Assembly: GCA_016719485.1 (NCBI GenBank)
Contig: JADJZB010000028.1
Coordinates: 124,001-188,000, forward strand
Source of the DNA: Holophagales bacterium
Lineage (GTDB): Bacteria; Acidobacteriota; Thermoanaerobaculia; UBA5066
Direction: 5' to 3'
DNA length: 64,000 bases
Shown here: one piece after another, positions 16,619 to 23,502 of the stretch
Layout: each line of letters begins with the position of its first letter
Position numbering within the stretch: position 1 is the first letter of the stretch
The notes under the pieces: model-generated
Databases searched by the model: none
What the model was told of the DNA's origin: nothing
The model's input: only the letters and a program-made list of their open reading frames with translations
Translations under genes and position numbers: made by a program

Positions 16619-17627
16619 GCCGGGGGATCGGACTCCCCCGACCCTCTCGCCGCCCTCGCCCATCCTGCCCCTTCTGCGCCGTATCGCGCTGACGCTCCTC
16701 TGGCTCGTCCTCCTCACCCTCCTCGCCCGGCAGGTCGCGCACGCCCCCGCCGACGTTCTCGACCGTCTCGGGAAGGCCCGGCCAGGGCTGATCGCGGCCG
16801 GAGTCGTCATCTACGCGCTGGGATTCGCCGCCCGCGCGGCGCGGCTCAACCTCCTCCTCCCGCCGGCCGACCGGATTCCGTTCGGCCGCGCCTGGGCCGT
16901 CTCCGGCGCGACGACGTTCCTCCTCCAGGTCCTCCCTTTCCGCGGAGGCGAGGTCGCGAGCTGGGCGCTCTACAGGCGCGTCCTCGGGACGGGCTGGGCA
17001 CGCGCCGGCGCGGTCTTCGTCCTCGTGAAGACCCTCGACAGCGCCGCGTTCCTTCTCGCCGGCCTCGCCGGCGCCGCGGCGCTCGCCCTCAGGAGCGGCG
17101 TCCCGGTCCTCGGCGGGGCAACGGCCGTGGCGGTCGCCGCGGGAACGGTTCTCCTCGTCCTGATGCCGCGCCTCGGCGTCCCGGTCGTCGAGGCCGCCGC
17201 CCGCCGCTTCGCGGCGCGGCCGCGGCTCGCCCGGGGGCTCGGCGAGCTGGCCGAGGGGCTGCGCGTCGCCCGGGAGGCGCCGGGCGCCTACCTGCTCGCG
17301 TTCGCCGGGGCGGTCGCGTTCCTCGCGGGCCACTTCGCCGCGCTCACGCTCCTCTTCTCCGCCCTCGGCCTGACGCCGTCGCTCCCCGCGCTCGCGTTCG
17401 CCTCGCTCGCCTCGGTCCTCTCGGCCGCCGTCCTCCCCTCCCCCGCCGGGACGTTCGGGCCGATGGAATCGGGCTTTGCGGCAGGGCTCGCGCTCGAGGG
17501 CGTGCCGCTGGCGCTCGGCGCCACCGTGACGGGCGCGGTCCACCTGCTGACGACGATCGCCTGCGGCGTCGTCGGCCTGCCGCTCCTGGGCCGGCGCGGC
17601 GCGCGGGATCTCAGCCCGCGGCCTTGA
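16599..17627 (+). CDS. Lysylphosphatidylglycerol synthase/UPF0104-type membrane protein
   Basis: A 342-residue polytopic protein of the LPG_synthase_TM (UPF0104) family, related to the flippase half of MprF and often paired with glycosyltransferases. Seen: about eight hydrophobic helices, the conserved RAARLNLLL after helix 2, the LPFRGGEVASWALYRRV loop, and PSPAGTFGPMESGFAAGLAL near the end, which is the family PGGxGxxE-type motif. It lacks the cytosolic aminoacyl transferase domain of full MprF. The GTG start overlaps the upstream glycosyltransferase. Its 3' end overlaps convergent pyrE by 17 bases. Confidence 0.82.
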   Translation: MTTPEGEPGDRTPPTLSPPSPILPLLRRIALTLLWLVLLTLLARQVAHAPADVLDRLGKARPGLIAAGVVIYALGFAARAARLNLLLPPADRIPFGRAWAVSGATTFLLQVLPFRGGEVASWALYRRVLGTGWARAGAVFVLVKTLDSAAFLLAGLAGAAALALRSGVPVLGGATAVAVAAGTVLLVLMPRLGVPVVEAAARRFAARPRLARGLGELAEGLRVAREAPGAYLLAFAGAVAFLAGHFAALTLLFSALGLTPSLPALAFASLASVLSAAVLPSPAGTFGPMESGFAAGLALEGVPLALGATVTGAVHLLTTIACGVVGLPLLGRRGARDLSPRP

Positions 17628-18222
17628 CCGACGAGAGACGCCGAGAGCCGGGGGAGACGATCTCCTGGCCGCGCTGGCAGTAGGGGCAGGAGGCCTCGTC
17701 CCACGTCGGGACCTCCATCCTGAGGACCGACCGGAACGGCAGCCCTTCGAGGCTCTGGGTGCCGCCGCCGGCCGACGGGCCCCTGCGGTCGACGACCGCG
17801 GCGCAGGCGACCGGCTCGGCCCCGAGGCTCCTCACGAGCGCGAGGACCTCGCGCGTCGAGCCTCCCGTCGTCACGACGTCCTCGACGACGACGACCTTCT
17901 CGCCCGGCTCGAGGCCCAGGCCGCGCCGGAAGGCGAAGGACCCCTCGACCCGCTCGGCGAAGATCGCCCGGCGCGCGAGAGCGCGCCCCACCTCGTGGCC
18001 GATGATGAGCCCCCCCATCGCCGGGGAGACGACCGCGTCGATCCCGAGCGGCGCGAGGGCCTCCCCGAGCGCGGCGCCGAGGGCGCTGGCGCGAGCGGGC
18101 CACTGGAGGACCTTCGCGCACTGGAGGTACTTGTCGGAATGGAGGCCGGAGGAGAGCTTGAAGTGGCCCGTGAGAAGGGCTTCGGTCTCCTCGAAGTGAC
18201 GGAGCGCTTCGCTGGCGTTCAT
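17611..18222 (-). CDS. pyrE: Orotate phosphoribosyltransferase
   Basis: A 203-residue enzyme joining orotate and PRPP to form OMP in pyrimidine synthesis. Seen: HFKLSSGLHSDKYLQCAKVL, SPAMGGLIIGHEVGRAL, and the PRPP-binding loop KVVVVEDVVTTGGSTREVL. The tail has a CPYCQRG motif before the end, as in Thermus-type PyrE. ATG at 18220-18222 overlaps the stop of the sigma-54 regulator as ATGA. That coupling to a regulator is unusual for a biosynthetic gene. Confidence 0.94.
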   Translation of the reverse strand: MNASEALRHFEETEALLTGHFKLSSGLHSDKYLQCAKVLQWPARASALGAALGEALAPLGIDAVVSPAMGGLIIGHEVGRALARRAIFAERVEGSFAFRRGLGLEPGEKVVVVEDVVTTGGSTREVLALVRSLGAEPVACAAVVDRRGPSAGGGTQSLEGLPFRSVLRMEVPTWDEASCPYCQRGQEIVSPGSRRLSSVKAAG

Positions 18223-19694
18223 GCCGTTGCTTCCTCGCGTTTCTTCAGGCCGTAGCGGTCCATCTTCTTGTAGAGATTCGACCGCGGGGTCTCGACGGCC
18301 TCGGCCGTCCGCGTCACGTTCCCGCCGTTCTCGGCGAGCTTGGCGACGATGTAGAGCTTCTCGGCCTCGTCCTGGAAATCCTGGAGAGTCTTCACGCCCA
18401 GGAGGCGGAGCCAGACCTCGTCCGGGGCCGCTGCACCGGCTCCCGTGGACGCCGGAGCTTCGGATGCCGCCTCCGCCATGGCCTCCGGCTCACCTTCGCG
18501 AACGACGCGTCCTCCCCGGACGACGACCGGCCCCTCGGGCCGCACCTCGCCCGGGACCTCGACGTCGACCGAGTCGACGACGTCGCCGTCCGTCATGATC
18601 ATGAGCCGCTCCACGTGGTTCTTCAGCTCGCGGACGTTTCCCGGCCAGGGGCGCGCGGCGAGCGCCATGAGCGCGTCGTCGGTGAAGCGCTTCGGCCGGT
18701 AGTTGTTCGTCCGCGCGAAGAGCTCGGCGAAGTGGAGGACGAGGGCCGGGACGTCCTCGGGGTGCTCGCCGAGGGCGGGGGTCTTCAGCGGGATGACGTT
18801 CAGCCGGTAGAACAGGTCCTCGCGGAACTTCCCCTGCCGGATCATCTCCGTCAGGTCGCGGTTCGTCGCGGCGATGACGCGCACCTTGACGCGGACGACC
18901 CGCGGGCTCCCGACCGGCTCGACCTCGCCCTCCTGCAGGACCCGGAGGACCTTCGCCTGCGCCGAGAGGGACATGTCGCCGATCTCGTCGAGGAAGATCG
19001 ACCCGCCGTCGGCCTCGACGAACTTCCCCACCTGCTTGCGCTCTGCCCCGGTGAACGACCCCTTCTCGTGCCCGAAGAGCTCGGACTCGATGAGCGTCTC
19101 GGGAATCGCCGCGCAGTTCACCTGGATGAACGGCCCGTTCCTCACCGCCGATCCCTCGTGGATCGACCGGGCGACGAGCTCCTTGCCCGTCCCGCTCGGA
19201 CCGACGATGAGGATCGTCGCGGGAGTCGGCGCGGCGCGGGCCACGTCGGAGAGGAGCTTCTTCACGGCGGGAGCGTCGCCGACGAGGCGCGTCAGGCCGA
19301 GGCGGCTGCGCAGCTCGAGGTTCTCGCGGGTGAGGCGGGAGGCATCGAGGACCCGGCGCAGGGCGTTGAGGACGTGCTCGGTGGCGAGCGGTTTCTCGAG
19401 GAAGTCGTTCGCGCCGGCCCGGATCGCCTCCATCGCCGTCCGCACGTCGCCGTGCCCCGAGATCATCACGACGGGCGTCGTGAGGCCGCGCTTGCGGATC
19501 TGCGCGAGCGTCTCGAGGCCGTCCTGGCCCGGCATCTTGATGTCGAGGAGGAGGGCGTCGTGATCGGGCGCCTCGGCCACCGCGTTCGGCCCCGCGGAGA
19601 CGGCCGTCACGTCGTAGCCCTCGTCGAGCAGTATTTCCCGGAGCGACTCGCGGATGTCGCCCTCGTCGTCGCAGATGAGAATCCTCTGGGCCAT
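18219..19694 (-). CDS. NtrC-family sigma-54-dependent response regulator
   Basis: A 491-residue enhancer-binding activator. Seen: receiver domain (residues 1-120; phosphoacceptor Asp in LLLDIKMPGQDGL, KPL after it), AAA+ domain with Walker A GPSGTGKELVARSI, the sigma-54 contact loop GSFTGA, Walker B GGSIFLDEIGD and GNVRELKNHVERL, and a C-terminal Fis-type helix-turn-helix (NVTRTAEAVETPRSNLYKKM). An alanine- and glutamate-rich linker of about 60 residues before the HTH is longer than usual. No histidine kinase is adjacent, so the signal is unknown. The stop overlaps the pyrE start. Confidence 0.94.
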   Translation of the reverse strand: MAQRILICDDEGDIRESLREILLDEGYDVTAVSAGPNAVAEAPDHDALLLDIKMPGQDGLETLAQIRKRGLTTPVVMISGHGDVRTAMEAIRAGANDFLEKPLATEHVLNALRRVLDASRLTRENLELRSRLGLTRLVGDAPAVKKLLSDVARAAPTPATILIVGPSGTGKELVARSIHEGSAVRNGPFIQVNCAAIPETLIESELFGHEKGSFTGAERKQVGKFVEADGGSIFLDEIGDMSLSAQAKVLRVLQEGEVEPVGSPRVVRVKVRVIAATNRDLTEMIRQGKFREDLFYRLNVIPLKTPALGEHPEDVPALVLHFAELFARTNNYRPKRFTDDALMALAARPWPGNVRELKNHVERLMIMTDGDVVDSVDVEVPGEVRPEGPVVVRGGRVVREGEPEAMAEAASEAPASTGAGAAAPDEVWLRLLGVKTLQDFQDEAEKLYIVAKLAENGGNVTRTAEAVETPRSNLYKKMDRYGLKKREEATA

Positions 19695-19716
19695 CGCCGC
19701 GGAGGATACGACGGCG

Positions 19717-20397
19717 TCAGGGAGTTTTCGTGACGGGCGGCGTCCCTGGCCGGCCGAGCTTCTCGAACGGCACGTCGAGGAGCGGGTAGTCGCGCCAGTC
19801 CTTGAAGTCGAAGTGCCACCACTCCCACGGGTAGACGAAGAACCCCTCGCGTTCCATCGCGCCCCGGAGGAGGTCCCGCCGGTCGACCTGCTCCTTCGTT
19901 CCCCCCTCCCACGTCGCGTACGAGCGCGGGCTCATCTCGTCGTACCCGGCTCCCATGTCGGCGGCCTTGCCCGTGTCGAGGTGGTAGAGCGTGAGGTCGA
20001 CCGAGCAGCCCCGGTTGTGGCGCGAGCCGCGCGCGGGGTTGGCGACGAAGAGCTTCTTGTCTTCGGGCGTCGCGTCCCAGAACGCCTTCGTCACCGCCCA
20101 GGGCCGGTAGCCGTCGAAGACCATCAGGCCGTAGCCCTTCCCGGCCAGGCTCCGGTGGACCCTCGCGACCGCCTCGGCGGCAGGACGCTGCAGGAACGCC
20201 CGGGCCTCCCCGTAAACCGGCCGCCCGAGGAAGTTGTCGCTCCGCGCGTAGCGGACGTCGAGCCGGACCCCGGGCTCGAGGGCCGTCAGCTCGACGAGGT
20301 CGGAGGCTCGAAAAGGCCCCGCCTCCACCGGAGGACCGGTCTGCGCGAGAACGGGAGCCGCGACGGCGAGCAGGAGCGCGGAAAGGAGGCGTCTCAT
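19717..20397 (-). CDS. Secreted D-Ala-D-Ala dipeptidase, VanX family
   Basis: A 226-residue zinc peptidase of the M15D family, which cleaves D-alanyl-D-alanine. Seen: an N-terminal signal peptide (MRRLLSALLLAVAAPVLA), VRYARSDNFLGRPVY, DGYRPWAVTKAFWD, the zinc motif SRHNRGCSVDLTL (SxHxxGxAxD form) and the catalytic/zinc segment EWWHFDF near residue 195. The signal peptide points to periplasmic peptidoglycan turnover and not to cytosolic vancomycin resistance. It has no vanH/vanA partners here. It is upstream of and parallel to the sigma-54 regulator. Confidence 0.9.
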   Translation of the reverse strand: MRRLLSALLLAVAAPVLAQTGPPVEAGPFRASDLVELTALEPGVRLDVRYARSDNFLGRPVYGEARAFLQRPAAEAVARVHRSLAGKGYGLMVFDGYRPWAVTKAFWDATPEDKKLFVANPARGSRHNRGCSVDLTLYHLDTGKAADMGAGYDEMSPRSYATWEGGTKEQVDRRDLLRGAMEREGFFVYPWEWWHFDFKDWRDYPLLDVPFEKLGRPGTPPVTKTP

Positions 20398-20439
20398 CCT
20401 GCCGTCGATCCTAGCCCCGGATCGGGGTCACCGAGGACC

Positions 20440-20460
20440 GGGATCAGGTCTCGATTCTCC
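20440..20460 (+). repeat. Degenerate copy of the GGTCAGGTCTTGATT repeat
   Basis: GGGATCAGGTCTCGATTCTCC differs by a few bases from the two better copies at 21809 and 22466. It lies in the 81-base gap between the convergently bounded VanX-like and phosphatase genes. Confidence 0.5.
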
Positions 20461-20477
20461 ACTCCGGCCAGGTGTCG

Positions 20478-21746
20478 TCAGCCCTGCCCGAGCCTCTTCA
20501 GGACGAGGACCGTGAAGTCGTCGGCGTACTCGGCGGAGCCGCAGAACTCCGCCGTCGCCCTCACGACCTCCTCGATCAGCCTCCCGCTCGGCAGGTGACG
20601 CGACGCGCAGACGACCTCGGCGAGACGGTCGACGCCGAACTCGTTCCCTCCCGGCGCTTCCGCTTCCACGACCCCGTCCGTGAAGAGAACCAGCAGGTCG
20701 CCCGGCTCCACCGTGACCTCGCCGGCGAGGTACCGGGCTCCCGCGAGAAGGCCGAGGGGTGGCCCGCCGGTCGTCAGCTTCGAATAGCGTCCGTCCGCGC
20801 GGACGAGGAGCGGCGACGTGTGCCCGCAGTTGGCGTAGTCGAGAAGGCCGCTGGCCGCGTCGAGGACGCCGTAGACCGCCGTGACGTACTCCGTCGGCCC
20901 GACCCTCTCCCGCAGGAGGCGGTTTGCGGCGGCCGCCGTCCTCACCGGCTCGGGCTCCCCCTCTACCTGGGTCCGCAGGATGGCCCGGAACGTCGTGAGG
21001 GTCATCGCCGCGAGGCTCCCCTTCCCGGAGACGTCCGCGACGACGAGCCCCAGCTTCCCGTCGGCGAGCGGGATGTGGTCGTAGTAGTCGCCGCCGATCT
21101 CGTAGCGCGGCCGGGAGAAGCCCGCGGCGTCCCAGCCGGTGATGCCGGGCCAGGCCGCGGCGCCCGAAAGCTCGCGGGTCTCGAGCGCGAGCCTGAGCTG
21201 CTCTTCGAGCCGCTCCTTCTGGACGAAGAGCCGGTAGAGGATCGCCTTCTCGACGGCGATGGCGGCCGCGTCCGCGAAGAGGCGCAGCGTTTCCGCGTCC
21301 TCGTCGCCGTAGGCACCGGTCTCGTCGCTCTCGAGGTTCATCGCGCCGACGAGCCTTCCCCCCGCGTAGACCGGCACCGCCAGCTCCGACCGCGTCGCGG
21401 GGCGCCCCATCACGTACCTCGGGTCGAGGCGGACGTCGGGCGCCACGGCGGCCTCGCCCGTCTGGAGGGCGTGCCCGACGAGCCCCTGGCCCAGCGCGAG
21501 AAGCCGGTCGATGTCCGGAAGCGGCCCGTCGAAACCCCGCCGGACCGTCGCCGCGATCGTCCTCCACGAGAGTCCGTAGCCCGGAAAGACCTCCTCGCGG
21601 TTCAGGACGAAGATCCCGGCGGCGTCGTATCCGACGGCGGAGCGGAGCGTGTCCAGGAGCCGGCCGAGCACGTCGTCGAGATTGAGGGTCCCGTCGAGCT
21701 CGTGCGCAATCCGCACGAGGAGCCGGTTTCGCGCCTCCCCCGTCAT
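20478..21746 (-). CDS. GAF domain PP2C-type (RsbU/SpoIIE-like) serine phosphatase
   Basis: About 422 residues: N-terminal GAF sensor (residues about 15-170, with DAAGIFVLNREEVFPGYG and PDVRLDPRYVMGRPATRSELAVPVY), a short coiled linker (LYRLFVQKERLEEQLRLALE) and a C-terminal SpoIIE-type phosphatase domain (GDYYDHIPLADGKLGLVVADVSGKG, NCGHTSPLLV, LVLFTDGVVEAEA) carrying the metal-binding aspartates. Such proteins dephosphorylate STAS anti-anti-sigma factors. A STAS/RsbW pair lies at 44.1-44.9 kb and could be a partner, by inference only. An ATG at 21746 follows GGGCGGGGG; a GTG at 21788 is an alternative start. Confidence 0.9.
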   Translation of the reverse strand: MTGEARNRLLVRIAHELDGTLNLDDVLGRLLDTLRSAVGYDAAGIFVLNREEVFPGYGLSWRTIAATVRRGFDGPLPDIDRLLALGQGLVGHALQTGEAAVAPDVRLDPRYVMGRPATRSELAVPVYAGGRLVGAMNLESDETGAYGDEDAETLRLFADAAAIAVEKAILYRLFVQKERLEEQLRLALETRELSGAAAWPGITGWDAAGFSRPRYEIGGDYYDHIPLADGKLGLVVADVSGKGSLAAMTLTTFRAILRTQVEGEPEPVRTAAAANRLLRERVGPTEYVTAVYGVLDAASGLLDYANCGHTSPLLVRADGRYSKLTTGGPPLGLLAGARYLAGEVTVEPGDLLVLFTDGVVEAEAPGGNEFGVDRLAEVVCASRHLPSGRLIEEVVRATAEFCGSAEYADDFTVLVLKRLGQG

Positions 21747-21808
21747 CCCCCGCCCGGATCGGACCCCGCCGCTGGCCGCCGAGTCCACCGAAGGAGGCTA
21801 TCACGGCA

Positions 21809-21828
21809 GGGGTCAGGTCTTGATTCTC
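21809..21828 (+). repeat. Short repeat GGGGTCAGGTCTTGATTCTC
   Basis: The first 17 bases are identical to the copy at 22466, in the same orientation, between the phosphatase start and the small secreted-protein gene. Motifs of this kind are scattered in intergenic DNA of some GC-rich genomes and are associated with REP-type elements mobilised by IS200-like (RAYT) transposases; no such transposase is in this window. Confidence 0.6.
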
Positions 21829-21885
21829 GGTTCCTGAGATCCCGCGGGGCCCGGCGTCGTCGTAATCTCACGGTCCAGAGACACC

Positions 21886-22461
21886 ATGCTCGCGCTCACA
21901 CTCGCCCTCCTCCTCCCACACGCTGCGGCTCCGGCGACGGCTCCCCCCCCGACTCCCGTCCCCACGGCACGCCCGGCACCCGCACTCGGCCGGTCCACCG
22001 AGCCGGCCAGGGAGAAGACGCTGGCCGAGCACGCCGCGGAGATGAAGGCGAAGGGGACGCCGGCGAAGCAGGTCTCGTTCGACGACGTTCAGACCGTCGA
22101 CCCGGCCGAAGCTGCGGAGCCGCCCGCCTCGCGCGGAGCCAGCACCTCGGGCGCGGCCTCCTCGAAGAAAGGTGGCAGAGCCGGGGACGGCGACGCTACG
22201 GCCGCCCAGGCCCAGCGCCGCATGGACCGCGCCGTCTCGAAGGGCCTCGCCGTACCCGAACGCACGACCAGCTCCCGTCGGGACAACGCACGCCGCGAGT
22301 GGGACGACGCCGCCGAGGCCTGCCGCAAGACGCCCGGCTGCGTCCCGCAGCACCGCGACGACGTCCGCTACGGCGAGAACAAGCCCCTGAAGACGGACCG
22401 CGAGCTGATCGACGACATCCGCAAGCGCGGCTTCTCCGAGCCGCACCCGCTCCCGAAATAG
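21886..22461 (+). CDS. Small secreted protein of unknown function
   Basis: A 191-residue protein not assigned to a family. Seen: an N-terminal hydrophobic signal peptide (MLALTLALLLPHAAAP), then a proline/alanine-rich segment, a charged region with KTLAEHAAEMKAKGTPAKQVSFDDV, a low-complexity Ser/Gly/Ala stretch and a more structured C-terminal half. That half contains a pair of cysteines spaced EACRKTPGCVPQH, possibly a disulphide, and DRELIDDIRKRGFSEP. The gene is bracketed by two direct copies of the GGGGTCAGGTCTTGATT repeat (21809 and 22466). Codon use and GC match the neighbours. Confidence 0.6.
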   Translation: MLALTLALLLPHAAAPATAPPPTPVPTARPAPALGRSTEPAREKTLAEHAAEMKAKGTPAKQVSFDDVQTVDPAEAAEPPASRGASTSGAASSKKGGRAGDGDATAAQAQRRMDRAVSKGLAVPERTTSSRRDNARREWDDAAEACRKTPGCVPQHRDDVRYGENKPLKTDRELIDDIRKRGFSEPHPLPK

Positions 22462-22465
22462 CCAC

Positions 22466-22484
22466 GGGGTCAGGTCTTGATTTT
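22466..22484 (+). repeat. Short repeat GGGGTCAGGTCTTGATTTT
   Basis: A direct copy of the 21809 element starting 5 bases after the stop of the secreted-protein gene. It is followed by an AT-rich TTTTCTATTC and then by tRNA-Sec on the other strand. Confidence 0.6.
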
Positions 22485-22550
22485 CTATTCTACGAACGAC
22501 GACCCTCTACGTTCCGGAACGCTCGATGCCGCGCCTCGACGGAAGACGAA

Positions 22551-22649
22551 TGGCGGAAGCGTGTGGGAGTCGAACCCACCCGCCGCCCCTCGCGGAGCGT
22601 GCACGCTGGTTTTGAAGACCAGGGAGGCCACCGGACCCCTTGCGCTTCC
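22551..22649 (-). tRNA. selC: tRNA-Sec (anticodon UCA)
   Basis: A 99-nt tRNA with encoded GCCA 3' end and the hallmarks of selenocysteine tRNA. Seen: an extended acceptor/T region (GGAAGCGC at the 5' end, ACGCTTCC at the 3' end), anticodon stem CTGGT/ACCAG with loop CTTCAAA (anticodon TCA), a long GC-rich variable arm and the T arm GGTGGGTTCGACTCCCAC. The overall layout closely follows E. coli selC. A TAGAAT -10-like hexamer ends 8 bases before the 5' end. It implies UGA decoding as selenocysteine elsewhere in the genome; selA, selB and selD are not in this window. Confidence 0.94.
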
Positions 22650-22685
22650 GCGCCGGATTCTACGCGGAGAGGGGACGGCCGGCCG

Positions 22686-22904
22686 GTGACGCGCGTCCTG
22701 TTCGTCGAGGGGAAGGACGAAGCCGCGCTCCGGGCGTTCGCTCGGAGGCTCACGCTCCCCTGGCGACTCCTCGCCCGTCCCGAGCAGGGCCTGTTCCTCC
22801 TCGAGACGACCGATCCAGGCCGGGAGAACGAGCGCGCTGCGGCCGAGCTGGCGAACGCCCACGCCTGGACCTTCGACATCCTCGACGAGGAGTCCGGCGG
22901 CTAG
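22686..22904 (+). CDS. Small protein of unknown function
   Basis: A 72-residue protein starting at GTG 22686 and ending 10 bases before ubiX. Seen: VTRVLFVEGKDEAALRAFARRL, then a short beta-like stretch ending in GLFLLETTDPGREN and an acidic tail. No cysteine motif, membrane segment or signal peptide. Composition and conserved-looking hydrophobic pattern suggest a compact alpha/beta domain, and close spacing suggests co-transcription with ubiX. I do not recognise the family. Confidence 0.6.
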   Translation: MTRVLFVEGKDEAALRAFARRLTLPWRLLARPEQGLFLLETTDPGRENERAAAELANAHAWTFDILDEESGG

Positions 22905-22914
22905 ACTCCGCTTC

Positions 22915-23493
22915 ATGGCCGCAAACATTCCGCGCCGCGTCGTCGTCGGGGTCTCGGGCGCTTCGGGGATTCCCTACGCAAAGGACGTCCTCGAGACCCT
23001 CCGCCGCACGCCGGACGTCGAGGTCCACCTCGTCGCGACCGAGGGGGCACGGCGGGTGGCCGCGGACGAGCTCGGGATTCCGTTCGACGAGCTCGCCTCC
23101 CTCGCCGACGTCGTCCACCCGAACAAGGACATCGGCGCGGCGATCGCGTCCGGCTCCTTCCGCACGACGGGAATGGTCGTCGTCCCGTGCAGCGCGACGA
23201 CCCTCTCGAAGGTGGCCTACGGCGTCTGCGACAACCTCCTGACCCGCGCGGCCTACGTCCACCTGAAGGAGCGGCGACCTCTCGTCCTCGTTCCGCGCGA
23301 GGCACCGCTGCCCCTCCCGACGCTCGAGGCGATGGTGAAGGCCGCCCAGGCCGGGGCGACGATCCTGCCCGCGTGCCCCGGCTTCTACACCCGGCCGAAG
23401 ACGATCGACGACCTCCTCGGCTTCGTCACCCAGCGGATCCTCGATCTCCTCGGGATCGAAGCCGCCCGCGCCCCCCGCTGGAAAGAGGGCTGA
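22915..23493 (+). CDS. ubiX: Flavin prenyltransferase UbiX/PAD1
   Basis: A 192-residue enzyme that prenylates FMN to make the cofactor of UbiD-type decarboxylases. Seen: VVVGVSGASGIPYAKDVLETL (Rossmann-like FMN site), the KD/GAAIASGSF segment, VVVPCSATTLSKVAYGVCDNLLTRAA, RRPLVLVPREAPLPLPTLEAM and ILPACPGFY. Length is normal. No ubiD is nearby, so the decarboxylase partner must be elsewhere. It lies 9 bases upstream of addB. Confidence 0.94.
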   Translation: MAANIPRRVVVGVSGASGIPYAKDVLETLRRTPDVEVHLVATEGARRVAADELGIPFDELASLADVVHPNKDIGAAIASGSFRTTGMVVVPCSATTLSKVAYGVCDNLLTRAAYVHLKERRPLVLVPREAPLPLPTLEAMVKAAQAGATILPACPGFYTRPKTIDDLLGFVTQRILDLLGIEAARAPRWKEG

Positions 23494-23502
23494 CCGGGCG
23501 GG

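Noticed and set aside
19717..20397. Vancomycin resistance
   Set aside because: The VanX-like protein has a signal peptide and no vanH, vanA or vanS/R neighbours.
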